From Thalassospira sp. UBA1131 (GTDB lineage Bacteria; Pseudomonadota; Alphaproteobacteria; Rhodospirillales; Thalassospiraceae), in contig NZ_DCAO01000104.1 in assembly GCF_002311515.1 (NCBI RefSeq), forward strand, positions 229,074-252,690: a stretch of 23,617 bases of DNA, given 5' to 3'. Each line of letters begins with the position of its first letter. The first letter of the stretch is position 1. The notes under the pieces were generated by a model. That model had not been told where the DNA came from. It saw nothing but the letters and a program-made list of their open reading frames with translations, and did no database searches. This document shows positions 6,920-15,070 of this stretch, piece after piece. Made by a program: the position numbers and the translations under genes.

Positions 6920-7701
6920 GCAAACAACTTGAAGATCGCGACTACGTTTTGCTGTCTGCCTATATTGATGGCGAACTGGCCCCGACGGAATGTCGCGAGC
7001 TGGAAGACAGAATTGCCAAATGCCCGGCCATGACCCGTCAGTTCAACATCATGGCGGGACAATCGGTCGTTTTGCGCAATCAGTCTGAACGCCTTCTGGC
7101 CGATCGGGTTTATCCGCAGCTGTCCCAGGACATCGAAGATATCCTTGATCAGAAAAAGATACCGACAAAACACTTCGTTACCAAAAGCGACGTCGATGCA
7201 CGCCCGCGCACCGTTGCAAATAACAATACGCCGATCTGGACTGGAATTGGTGCGGCGGCGGCTGTTCTGCTGGCGTTTGTTGGCGGCAACTGGTTTAACG
7301 AAAACGTCCGTGATGCGGCTGTTGGCACCCTGGCATCAAACGATGCACAAATGTTTTCGTATTCGCCCGTCAACAATCCTTTGCTTGATGAACAAATCAG
7401 CATGACGCTGGAAGAAACGCTGAGCGGCGATATTCGCCAGGTCTCGCTGGGGCTTGCCGAAAACAGTGACGGCACCATCAAGATTGAACCGCTCAGAACC
7501 TTCCGTCAGGGGACGCGTTTCTGCCGGGAATATCATGTCACGTTCCCGACAGACCGCCTTGAAAGTGGTACGGACGGGTTCTTTGGTCGGGCTTGCCGCA
7601 CAGAGGATGGCCAGTGGGAAACAGTTTACCGGCTGATCCCGGGCGTCGATCTGCCGGACCTTGGCAGCTCTGATGACACACTGCCCAAACAAAAGCTTTG
7701 A
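6916..7701 (+). CDS. Transmembrane anti-sigma factor with a periplasmic 17-kDa-antigen-like module
   Basis: A 261-residue membrane protein that should hold the upstream sigma factor inactive until a periplasmic signal arrives. Seen: a cytoplasmic N-terminal anti-sigma domain (LSAYIDGELAPTECRELEDRI, about 12-45) resembling zinc-type anti-sigma domains but lacking the H-x3-C-x2-C cluster (only C26 and C36); a single membrane helix at about 106-124; and a periplasmic part ending in a module at 190-240 with CREY (C203) and ACRTEDGQW (C227). The same module ends the next gene product. The two cysteines could form a disulphide and act as a redox or envelope sensor, which is inference. Terminated by the strong hairpin at 7706-7749. 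Confidence 0.85.
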   Translation: MSKQLEDRDYVLLSAYIDGELAPTECRELEDRIAKCPAMTRQFNIMAGQSVVLRNQSERLLADRVYPQLSQDIEDILDQKKIPTKHFVTKSDVDARPRTVANNNTPIWTGIGAAAAVLLAFVGGNWFNENVRDAAVGTLASNDAQMFSYSPVNNPLLDEQISMTLEETLSGDIRQVSLGLAENSDGTIKIEPLRTFRQGTRFCREYHVTFPTDRLESGTDGFFGRACRTEDGQWETVYRLIPGVDLPDLGSSDDTLPKQKL

Positions 7702-7705
7702 GTAA

Positions 7706-7749
7706 ATCGACAGCGATGAGGGGCTCCTCATCGCTGTCGATGTTTTTTT
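7706..7749 (+). terminator. Strong terminator of the sigma/anti-sigma operon
   Basis: A perfect 16-bp stem (7706-7721 / 7726-7741) with a GGCT loop is followed by seven T. It starts five bases after the anti-sigma stop. Confidence 0.95.
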
Positions 7750-7820
7750 AACCGCAACAACCAAGCGATAAGAACCAGGACGTTAACGACCTGACAAAAT
7801 GAATAAGCAGGATCAGAACA

Positions 7821-8810
7821 ATGAATTTGCCTAACTACCAGCGCCCGTTTTTGGCGCTTTCTTGCGTTTTAAGCCTTTCATTGCTCGGAGCGTGCCAAAC
7901 GCTTGAAAGTTTCGAAGATTCATTAAACAGTCTCAATGACGGTCTGGGCGAATATGCCGAAAAGACCGATAATACCGGCCCGGCCCTTCCACCCGCATCA
8001 TTGCCTGAATTCGGCATCGGCGATGCCTTTGTCTATGATGGCGGACGCGCCATTTATGTCGCCGACATCAAGGGGGATCGGATCGTCTGGAATGGTGGCG
8101 GTGACTATCTTTTCGAAATGACCCGCGATTTCACTGGCCCGATCCTTGACTGGTCCTACACCGATGAAGAGGATCAGAAACGTTCAGGTTCTGGCATGGT
8201 CAAGGCTGGCTCGGAAAACATCTGGCCGTTGGAATATGGCGACCACGTTCGTATTTCGACCCGGTCATCCAATACAGATCCCGTCACTGGGGACGTGAAT
8301 GAATATGACCAATGGCTGATCTGCAAGGTACCGAAAACGGAAACGGTCGAGGTGCCCGCAGGCACGTTTGACACCTACGTTATCGAGTGTTCCCGCTATT
8401 ACAAACAGTGGTGGATGCAGACAACCAAATGGTGGTACGCGCCGGAAATCGGCTTTTATGTCAAACGTGACCGTTCATGGAATTCCGGCGAAGACCACAG
8501 TGAAGAACTGGTGACATATGGCCCTGCCCCGGCAAAAATTGCGAAATCCGCACAGGACCTTTTGGCAAGAACTGTTCAGCAATCGCTTGAAACCAATAAT
8601 TCCGGCGATGCGAAAACAGCATCCATCGGTGCGCTCGACATCGCGGTGACCCCGCTCAAAACCGTTCAGACGGACAAAGGCGTCTGGTGCAGGACCTATC
8701 GTCAGGAACTCACCGCACGCAAGCGTACCAGCAGCCAAATCAAATCGGCCTGTCGCACGGATGATGGCTGGGTACTTGAAGATGATGTGCCGGATCTGAC
8801 CACGCAATGA
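7821..8810 (+). CDS. Putative envelope lipoprotein with the same C-terminal two-Cys module as the anti-sigma factor
   Basis: A 329-residue protein with a lipoprotein signal: hydrophobic core, then LLGAC with the lipid-modified C25 followed by Q (outer-membrane sorting expected). A beta-rich middle domain (about 60-235) contains VPAGTFDTYVIECSRYY and WWYAPEIGFYVKR, a pattern seen in periplasmic DUF3108-like proteins. The C-terminal 45 residues (277-320) hold WCRTY (C290) and ACRTDDGW (C311), matching the anti-sigma module. AGGA about ten bases upstream supports the ATG at 7821. It follows the sigma operon but is separated by a terminator, so it needs its own promoter; I found no convincing copy of the GGGAAGAAA-N14-CGTT element there. 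Function unknown. Confidence 0.82.
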   Translation: MNLPNYQRPFLALSCVLSLSLLGACQTLESFEDSLNSLNDGLGEYAEKTDNTGPALPPASLPEFGIGDAFVYDGGRAIYVADIKGDRIVWNGGGDYLFEMTRDFTGPILDWSYTDEEDQKRSGSGMVKAGSENIWPLEYGDHVRISTRSSNTDPVTGDVNEYDQWLICKVPKTETVEVPAGTFDTYVIECSRYYKQWWMQTTKWWYAPEIGFYVKRDRSWNSGEDHSEELVTYGPAPAKIAKSAQDLLARTVQQSLETNNSGDAKTASIGALDIAVTPLKTVQTDKGVWCRTYRQELTARKRTSSQIKSACRTDDGWVLEDDVPDLTTQ

Positions 8811-8857
8811 CCTGAACCGGTCGGCTGGATGACAGTCAAAACCGCGACATCGGAGTT

Positions 8858-8891
8858 CCCCCGCCCATATTTTGGTGGGGGATTTTTTTTT
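8858..8891 (+). terminator. Terminator after the lipoprotein gene
   Basis: Stem CCCCCGCC (8858-8865) / GGTGGGGG (8874-8881), including one G-T pair, with an 8-base loop, then A and nine T. Confidence 0.9.
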
Positions 8892-9079
8892 ACTTACTGA
8901 TTTTTTTCCCGAACGATCGCCAAGACCCACTGCCCGCCAGATATCTCAATCAGCAATAGATTATCCTACGACGAGCGCGTATCATCTGTTTGTCTTCATT
9001 TGCCGGAAACAGACGCCCATAGGGCTCCATGATCCGCCGAATGGACAATTTTCCGGGTATGCACGTCGGGGGGACGGCA

Positions 9080-10060
9080 ATGACCTATCTTCAAAATCAC
9101 ACGATACTATCTTCGGGCGACCTTGATGAGGTCCGGGAGTCGATCAAAAACCTTGCGTCACGACACGATCTGGATGTCAAAGGGCACAACGCAGAGTTTA
9201 ACGCCCGCGTCGCCGCCGTGGAGTGTGATGACATCAGTCTGATGCATGTCGCATTCGGAAATTCAAGACTGACGGTCGAATCCTCCGAAGAAGATGATGA
9301 TGGCCTGCTGTTATATATTGTCACGTCTGGTGCGGGTGTTGCGCAGCATTGCGGGCAAGAACTGGAATTCTTCCCCAATGCTGGGTTCATGCGCGATTTG
9401 GCCGCACCCGTCAGCGCCACAGAAGATAACTTTAGCGCCTTTGTCCTTCGTTTATCGAAAGAAAAACTCAAAAACTATACCCGTTCGGTGGTTGGCGAAG
9501 ATGTTGAATTAAATGGATTGCGGTTCGACCCTGTGATTGATCCCACCACACCGGGCTGGAACGTTTTCTGCAATACAGTCCACTATGTCGCCGAGGCGCT
9601 CGACGGACCTTTGCGTGAATTGCATAACCCGATCGTCACGACCCAGATGAAAGACATTCTTGTCGCACAATGTCTGAGCCTGTTGCCCAACAGTTATCAG
9701 GACATTGTGAATGGCCGCACCGTCACCGAAGTTGTGCCCTATTACATTAAACGTGCACGTGATTACATTCACGCCCATGCGGACAAGAAACTGGGACTTG
9801 CCGATATTTCGGCTGCGGCCGGATGCGGCTATCGCGGACTGCAAAAAGGTTTCATGGACGCCTTTGGCATCACGCCGATGGCTTATTTACGTGTTGTGCG
9901 TTTGAAACGCGTCCGGGCCATTTTGATGGCGGAACCATACGGAAAAACCGTCTCTGAAATCGCAAGGCAATGGGGCTTCACCCATATGGGCCGGTTTGCA
10001 CAGGATTATCATCGGGAATTCGGCGAACTTCCGTCTGAGACAATCCGCAAACACGGCTGA
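9080..10060 (+). CDS. AraC-family transcriptional regulator
   Basis: 326 residues. The N-terminal part (about 10-200) is a sensor domain of the AraC-binding-like type found in alphaproteobacterial regulators (SSGDLDEVRESIKNL, VTSGAGVAQHCGQ). The C-terminal about 105 residues are a double helix-turn-helix (LGLADISAAAGCGYRGLQKGF; TVSEIARQWGFTHMGRFAQDY). The frame also offers ATGs at 9029, 9041 and 9059; 9080 has a GGGGGGA ribosome-binding site seven bases before it and a natural N-terminus, although 9029 (AGGG six bases before it) is possible. It reads toward the secretin/tectonin genes and is the nearest regulator to them, so it may control them; no binding site could be defined. Confidence 0.88.
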   Translation: MTYLQNHTILSSGDLDEVRESIKNLASRHDLDVKGHNAEFNARVAAVECDDISLMHVAFGNSRLTVESSEEDDDGLLLYIVTSGAGVAQHCGQELEFFPNAGFMRDLAAPVSATEDNFSAFVLRLSKEKLKNYTRSVVGEDVELNGLRFDPVIDPTTPGWNVFCNTVHYVAEALDGPLRELHNPIVTTQMKDILVAQCLSLLPNSYQDIVNGRTVTEVVPYYIKRARDYIHAHADKKLGLADISAAAGCGYRGLQKGFMDAFGITPMAYLRVVRLKRVRAILMAEPYGKTVSEIARQWGFTHMGRFAQDYHREFGELPSETIRKHG

Positions 10061-10486
10061 AATTCACCTCCGATATCCGAAAAGCGCCCTCAGTATCCAG
10101 TAAGCGCAGCAAACGTACCACACCATCCAATTACATGTTTCCTTATCGGCGTCGCTGCTCAATTCTCCGTGCGGGGAATGGGCCGTCATGCATTAAATTT
10201 CAGACATGACGGAGAGTGGGGGAACACTCTGATAACAGGACAGTCCTGAAATTGGTCAGGACTGTCCACCCAACGACAATCAAAGCGTTGGCCTTGCTCC
10301 AAAGAGACTTGGTGTGTCGCTGATTGATCGGCTGCAAGGTAAGCGGTTACGATTTTTATACTTCTTCTCATCCCCAACGCAGTCCACGCGGCACACCTCG
10401 TGGGATGTGCGCAGTGAACCTGCCTGCTGAATGGCAGGTGGGCGGAAAATTTACATAACAAGCGTTGTTTGGTTGAGGAAAGATCG
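10061..10486 (+). other. Hairpin-rich non-coding region upstream of the secretin/tectonin genes
   Basis: 426 bases with no gene I can support. It contains at least six inverted repeats: 10183-10190/10205-10212 (8 bp), 10213-10218/10225-10230 (6 bp), 10238-10249/10256-10267 (12 bp, perfect), 10270-10275/10286-10291 (6 bp), 10384-10388/10399-10403 (5 bp) and 10418-10424/10433-10439 (7 bp). TCTCCGT at 10164 could also pair with ACGGAGA at 10209, competing with the first two. None has a T-run. A weak promoter candidate (TATACT, 10357-10362) would place only the last two in the mRNA leader. A regulatory leader, a small RNA or a small palindromic repeat element are all possible. Confidence 0.5.
10238..10267. 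repeat. Perfect 12-bp inverted repeat
   Basis: GGACAGTCCTGA, a 6-base loop AATTGG, and TCAGGACTGTCC. It is the strongest hairpin of the intergenic region. Without a T-run it is not a standard terminator for the upstream araC gene, though it may protect the mRNA 3' end. Confidence 0.75.
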
Positions 10487-13024
10487 ATGGGAAGCCGTAT
10501 TAAGTCTGGCTGCATACTCTGGCGGGCGTTGATCGTCGTGATTGTAGGGTTCGTCAGTATTCTGGCAAGCACTTCAGAGGTAAAGGCGCAGCAGACGCAA
10601 GCTGCCTTTACAGGAACAGGGCGCGCTCTTTGTGGTGCAATGGATTTGCGCACAAATGAACTCTTGGGTGCATGCGGCTTCACATCTGCAACCAAAACCG
10701 GCAAGGCCGTCGGAGAATGCCCACGGGGATCCTTCTTTGACATCGGCACCTGGTCCTGTTTCTCATGTCCAAGCGGTTACAACCGAACCGGTTTTGCGGT
10801 GGACACGCAAAAGGCATGTTCAAAGCAGGTTTCAGCAGAATATAAACGCGCAACCCGGGTCGGCGCACACAAATCCTGCCCGTCTGGCTCGTTCAAAGAT
10901 CTTCGCAATGGCGGTGAATGTTGGTCATGCCCAGCCGGATTTGACCGTACCTTGTCGGCCGTGAATGAATGGGATGCTTGCGGTAAAATCTTTGAAACAG
11001 CACGTCGGGCCGAATTCATTGATCGGGTTTGCCCAGAAGGTTCGTTCCCGGATCTGAATGGCAGTTGTTATACCTGCCCTGACGGATATCGCCGTACGGC
11101 GGCTGCGGTCAGCGCGCACAATGCCTGTTTCCGTAATGAAAGCCTGGTGGCTGCAGAAAAAATAACCGCGCTGACCTGTAAAGCTGGTGAACATTTCGAC
11201 TTTGTCGATGGCGGCACTTGCTGGTCATGTCCGGATGGGTCTGTAAGATCTGTTCACAGCGTCAAAACGAATAAAGCCTGCGAATACACAAATATGCGTT
11301 GGGAGTCGGCCAAACGGACGCCAAACGGACTGTTTGGCTTGCCCGGTGCGCACGAAATTGTCGCCCAAGTCATCACCGAACGCACTCGAATTGAAGCCAC
11401 GATCGAAAAGTTCATCACAGACTCCAAGATGAACAACAACGACGCCGAGGAGTATCGCGTCGGCGTTTGGAAACAGATTAAGAACGAGCCAGAAGCTTCA
11501 CTGGAGCTCAAAGGCGCGGTTTACAATTACCTGTATGACGTCATCAAACGCGGCGCCAAAACCAAGCCCGAACAAGACATTGTCAACTATCTGGCAACCT
11601 ATGTTCAAGACTCCCGCAAGCTAACGGCGTCAGAGATGAGTAATGTCTGGGAGAGCTGGCAGCGCGGCAGAGAGGCCTGGCGAAAATCGCGCGGAACCAA
11701 TTTGGCTTCGGCATATGATACCGGTGTAAAACCGCCAGACACTACCTTGGCAGCCAAGGAAGTAATGCACCTGGGGCCCGCTGCGGGTATCGGTTTGATC
11801 TATCTTGCTGGCTTTACAGCTGAGGCAGTGTCCCCAGCATTTGCCCAGGCTGCGTCCCGAATTGCTCTGCAAATCCTGCCTTATCGTTTCAAGGAGATTT
11901 CGCAAGGCGTCGTTGTGAGTAGCGCTGGGTTCGCTGGCGCTGCAGTCGCGCCACTGGTGGTTTTGACTGCCGCTTCTGTCATTGCGTCTTTCGCAACCGA
12001 AATTGCGCTGGAGCAGAACAAACAAGAAGCAATCGTCAAAGACGCAGTCGCAGTCGCACAGCGTCCGGTCAATATCGCCCGTCTGCTCAAAACGGATGAC
12101 GGCCGAAACGAAGTCGCAGGCAACTGGGCGCTGATGACCCAGGAGCCCATCAAGCCGAATACACGGACCTGGGCACAATTGATGCCGGCTGAGAAGGCAA
12201 CGGGTGCCGACGATCACAGCGTGACGTTGGACAACGGCAATGTTGTTGTCGGGAACTTCGAAATCGATACGGTCATTGATGGCGGCCAAAATAACACTAG
12301 AAATGACACGATCACGTTAAGCCAGATTGAATCGACCGGTACAACCGGCGCTGCTGGTCGTGCAACGAATTGGGACTTGATCCCGGGAGACGCCACCGAT
12401 GTTGCGATCGGCACGGATGGAACCACCTATGTCATCGGTGTAAGCAAATCCGGTGGCGGCTATGAAATCTTCAAGCGCGCCAAGACAGCAAAAAGATGGA
12501 CCAAAATGGCCGGTGCGGCAGTCCGTATCGCTGTTTCAGATAAAGACGCATGGGTCGTCAACGATGCGGGCCTGATATTTGCCCAATCAGGAACAAAATG
12601 GCGGCAAATCCCCGGCCCGGCGGCACAAGATATTGGCGCCAGTGCCAACGGGGTTTGGATTACCGCCGTTGACAACACCATCCATGTCCGGAATGGGAAC
12701 CGCTGGCAAAAACTTCCGGGAACGGCAAAACGTATCGACATTGATCAGAATGGTCGACCGTGGGTCGTAAACAAAAATGGCGATATCTTTGTTCATGACA
12801 ACAACAAGAAGTGGCAAAAGCTTCCGGGCGCGGCTGTTGATATCGCGGTCGATATCCCGGGTGCGGCGTTGATCATTGGCACGGACGGCAGAACCTACCT
12901 GTTTAATGCCGCCAAGCAAGACTGGGATCCGATTGTAGACGAAGCGGACTCTAGTGCGATTGGTGCTGGCGATGGTCAGGTATGGCGGCTGACCAAAAAC
13001 AATAAAATCTATCAAATGCAGTAG
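10487..13024 (+). CDS. Exported Cys-rich repeat protein with tectonin-like C-terminal propeller
   Basis: An 845-residue protein with no family I can name over its full length. Seen in order: an N-terminal signal or anchor (hydrophobic about 10-30, then SEVKA/QQ); four Cys modules spanning residues 78-265, each C-x(11-13)-C-x2-C-x16-C with CPxGSFxD and CPxGYxRT motifs, resembling GCC2/GCC3 (ephrin-receptor-like) modules; a charged helical part (about 285-400); two hydrophobic stretches (429-456 and 474-503) that could insert into a membrane; and five or six tectonin-like repeats (628-845) of the W-x-x-(I/L/M)-P-G-x-A-x-D-I pattern. ATG 10487 has GAGGAAA before it, so I prefer it to 10469. First of three collinear genes with related products. 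Tectonins bind surface glycans in other organisms; a ligand here is not known. Confidence 0.8.
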   Translation: MGSRIKSGCILWRALIVVIVGFVSILASTSEVKAQQTQAAFTGTGRALCGAMDLRTNELLGACGFTSATKTGKAVGECPRGSFFDIGTWSCFSCPSGYNRTGFAVDTQKACSKQVSAEYKRATRVGAHKSCPSGSFKDLRNGGECWSCPAGFDRTLSAVNEWDACGKIFETARRAEFIDRVCPEGSFPDLNGSCYTCPDGYRRTAAAVSAHNACFRNESLVAAEKITALTCKAGEHFDFVDGGTCWSCPDGSVRSVHSVKTNKACEYTNMRWESAKRTPNGLFGLPGAHEIVAQVITERTRIEATIEKFITDSKMNNNDAEEYRVGVWKQIKNEPEASLELKGAVYNYLYDVIKRGAKTKPEQDIVNYLATYVQDSRKLTASEMSNVWESWQRGREAWRKSRGTNLASAYDTGVKPPDTTLAAKEVMHLGPAAGIGLIYLAGFTAEAVSPAFAQAASRIALQILPYRFKEISQGVVVSSAGFAGAAVAPLVVLTAASVIASFATEIALEQNKQEAIVKDAVAVAQRPVNIARLLKTDDGRNEVAGNWALMTQEPIKPNTRTWAQLMPAEKATGADDHSVTLDNGNVVVGNFEIDTVIDGGQNNTRNDTITLSQIESTGTTGAAGRATNWDLIPGDATDVAIGTDGTTYVIGVSKSGGGYEIFKRAKTAKRWTKMAGAAVRIAVSDKDAWVVNDAGLIFAQSGTKWRQIPGPAAQDIGASANGVWITAVDNTIHVRNGNRWQKLPGTAKRIDIDQNGRPWVVNKNGDIFVHDNNKKWQKLPGAAVDIAVDIPGAALIIGTDGRTYLFNAAKQDWDPIVDEADSSAIGAGDGQVWRLTKNNKIYQMQ
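10718..11281 (+). repeat. Four tandem Cys-rich modules
   Basis: Residues C78-C111, C131-C165, C182-C214 and C231-C265 of the preceding gene. The second and third cysteines are always C-x2-C and the third-to-fourth distance is always 16 residues, while the first gap varies from 11 to 13. Sixteen cysteines in an exported protein imply disulphide-bonded modules. Confidence 0.85.
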
Positions 13025-13031
13025 CCGGTCA

Positions 13032-13061
13032 CGGGTTGGGGCTCATCGGGGCCCCAACCCG
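13032..13061 (+). other. Intercistronic hairpin
   Basis: Perfect 11-bp stem CGGGTTGGGGC / GCCCCAACCCG with an 8-base loop, eight bases after the stop of the Cys-rich protein gene and 58 bases before the secretin start. No T-run follows, so it may be an mRNA-stabilising or partially terminating element rather than a full terminator. Confidence 0.7.
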
Positions 13062-13119
13062 CCCGCACGCCGAATTTATGCACCTAGCGTGCACAAGGAA
13101 CATCAGGAATAGGTATTTG

Positions 13120-15048
13120 ATGCGGTTGTTTATGACGTCTCTTCGCAGCACGGTTGCGGTTTGTGCCTTGGTGACTATGGCCGGGTGCCAAACACTGTCT
13201 TTGAACAACACACCAACCAAAACGGACAATCAGTTTGTTGTTAATTCCGGGGTCGAGGCGGATGCTGTTTCGGAACTGGTGAACGCAAGTAATCTGGCCC
13301 TCGAAGCCCAAGAAATGGATGAAGCATCCCGCTTGATCAATCTGGCCTTGAAGCTTGATGTTACCAATCCGGATTTGCAGTTTCTCAATGGTTTGACCTA
13401 CCACCTGATGGGGGTGCAGGGCGACGCCAGCAAATTTGATCTGGCAGAGCAAGGCTACAGACAGGCGCTTAAATTCGATCCGGGTAACCTGTCGGCCAGT
13501 TACCAGTTGGGCCTTTTGTATATGGACCAACGGCGCTATGGCCTTGCGCAGGCCTATTTTGCCGCGGTCGCCCTTCATCGCGGTGATGACCCGGCGGTAC
13601 TGTATAGTCTGGCTTCGGCGTCATACTACGCGCGCGATCCCCTAACGGCGGAAGCCGCGTTAAAACGTTTGATGGATGTGGCACCCGAGGCCAAACAACA
13701 GCCCGAAGTGCTCAAAGCTGCGGCATTGTCTTTGGCAGCAATGGACGACCGCACAGGCGCGTCGGCATTTTTGGCAGCCTATCGCAAGGCAGTTCTGGGA
13801 CCGGAAAACATCGAATATCTCGAACGTCGCGTTCAAGGGTGGCAGTCGTTTTATGACAGTGATGCCAAGGTCATGCTGGCGCAGTATGGAAATGATCCCT
13901 ATGGCAGCACCGATCCTTATGGCTCGGCAAATCCATACGGCGCCCAGGATCCTTACGGTTCCAGCAATCCTTACGGCGCAGCAGCAGCCCCGGATCCCTA
14001 TGCCGCTCAGCAGCAGGATCCTTATGGTGCGGCAAACCCTGCACAACAGGGCTTTGCAGATACCGGCATGGTGGTCGTGGATGTGGTCCTGATCGGCACA
14101 CAGGAAGATGTCCGTAATTCGCGCGGCATCAACCTGTTGAACGGGTTGCAGTTGCAGTTTGGCGACCCGCTCAGCGGAACATCCGGATTTGGCTATGAGT
14201 CCACACGGACCAAGGATTATCTGAACACCGGGCTGGAACAAAGTACGCAAACAATTACCCGGGCCATCAGTATTCCTGCGGTGACGTATTCGCTCAATAT
14301 TGCCAACTCCGCCGATGCCGACAATCAGGTCCTGGCCAAGCCAAGCTTGGTGGCCCAGACCGGACAAACTTCGGAATTCTTCTCGGGGACTGAAATTTTG
14401 GCTGCTGCCGTTTCCGGCGGCAATGGCGACAGTGTTTCGGTGCAAAAAGAGGTTGGCGTCAAACTGGCTGTCACGCCGGAAATACTGCCCGATGACATGA
14501 TCCGCTTGCACGTGGTTGCGGAACGTACCTTCCTGACCGACCCGTCCAATTCGGTTGTGTTTGAATTCCGCCTCGATACCACCAAAACCAATGTCAATTC
14601 GACCGTCACCATGAAGTTTGGCGAGACGCTTGTTTTGGGTGGCCTCAGTGAACGCGAAACATCCAAATCAGCCGATGGCGTACCGGGCTTGATGGATATA
14701 CCGATTGTCAATTTGTTGTTCTCACAGCGCATTGAACGCCAGTTCGAACGATCTGTATTGATCCTGATGACGCCACGCCGTCCGCTTTATGCCCGCCGGG
14801 CTCAGGAAGACCGTGACACCATGATCGAAGAAATGTCGGATCTTGAACGGGACATCGAACGTCTGGAAAACCGTCACAAGGATTGGTTTACGCCGCGCGC
14901 AACCTTCAGCGAAGTCATTGAAAAGCTTCAGGGGCGCGAATTCTTCGAAGAGTTCAGGAATGGAGATGTGAAAATTCAGTCTTGGCAGAACGACGAAAAT
15001 GGCCAGCAACATATCGCGATGGTGCGTGACCGGTTGCTTGGTCTATAG
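13120..15048 (+). CDS. Lipoprotein with TPR repeats fused to an outer-membrane secretin domain
   Basis: 642 residues. Seen: a lipoprotein signal ending MAGC (C23) followed by Q; TPR-like helical repeats at about 50-225 (e.g. YRQALKFDPGNLSASYQLGLLYM); a linker at 259-303 rich in DPYG/NPYG; and a secretin (type II/III secretion, PilQ superfamily) domain at about 315-555 with VLAKPSLVAQTGQTSEFFSG, VGVKLAVTPEILPDDMI and the signature VPGLMDIPIVNLLF at 521-534. A charged helical tail (556-642) follows. The usual N0/N1 periplasmic ring domains are absent, apparently replaced by the TPR part. Secretins form outer-membrane multimeric channels. ATG 13120 has AGG six bases upstream; the frame is open from 13036, but only the 13120 start puts the signal peptide at the N-terminus. 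22 bases separate it from the next gene. Confidence 0.88.
   Translation: MRLFMTSLRSTVAVCALVTMAGCQTLSLNNTPTKTDNQFVVNSGVEADAVSELVNASNLALEAQEMDEASRLINLALKLDVTNPDLQFLNGLTYHLMGVQGDASKFDLAEQGYRQALKFDPGNLSASYQLGLLYMDQRRYGLAQAYFAAVALHRGDDPAVLYSLASASYYARDPLTAEAALKRLMDVAPEAKQQPEVLKAAALSLAAMDDRTGASAFLAAYRKAVLGPENIEYLERRVQGWQSFYDSDAKVMLAQYGNDPYGSTDPYGSANPYGAQDPYGSSNPYGAAAAPDPYAAQQQDPYGAANPAQQGFADTGMVVVDVVLIGTQEDVRNSRGINLLNGLQLQFGDPLSGTSGFGYESTRTKDYLNTGLEQSTQTITRAISIPAVTYSLNIANSADADNQVLAKPSLVAQTGQTSEFFSGTEILAAAVSGGNGDSVSVQKEVGVKLAVTPEILPDDMIRLHVVAERTFLTDPSNSVVFEFRLDTTKTNVNSTVTMKFGETLVLGGLSERETSKSADGVPGLMDIPIVNLLFSQRIERQFERSVLILMTPRRPLYARRAQEDRDTMIEEMSDLERDIERLENRHKDWFTPRATFSEVIEKLQGREFFEEFRNGDVKIQSWQNDENGQQHIAMVRDRLLGL
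13894..14028 (+). repeat. DPYG/NPYG linker repeat within the secretin gene
   Basis: Residues 259-303 contain six DPYG or NPYG units and one DPYA, spaced five residues apart in the first part. It separates the TPR and secretin parts and is probably an unstructured, surface- or periplasm-exposed linker. Confidence 0.85.
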
Positions 15049-15070
15049 CTTTTTGTATTCGGAGACTGCG

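Noticed and set aside
10441..10470. ECF-type promoter (GGAA...CGTT) ahead of the Cys-rich protein gene
   Set aside because: The distance between the boxes is three bases shorter than in the matched pair at 6243-6339, and the flanking bases do not agree.
10186..10749. 187-residue minus-strand frame covering the intergenic hairpins and the start of the Cys-rich gene
   Set aside because: It overlaps a well-supported gene, has no ribosome site or family features, and runs through inverted repeats.
13660..14511. 283-residue minus-strand frame opposite the secretin gene
   Set aside because: Shadow frame; the plus-strand protein has clear secretin motifs.
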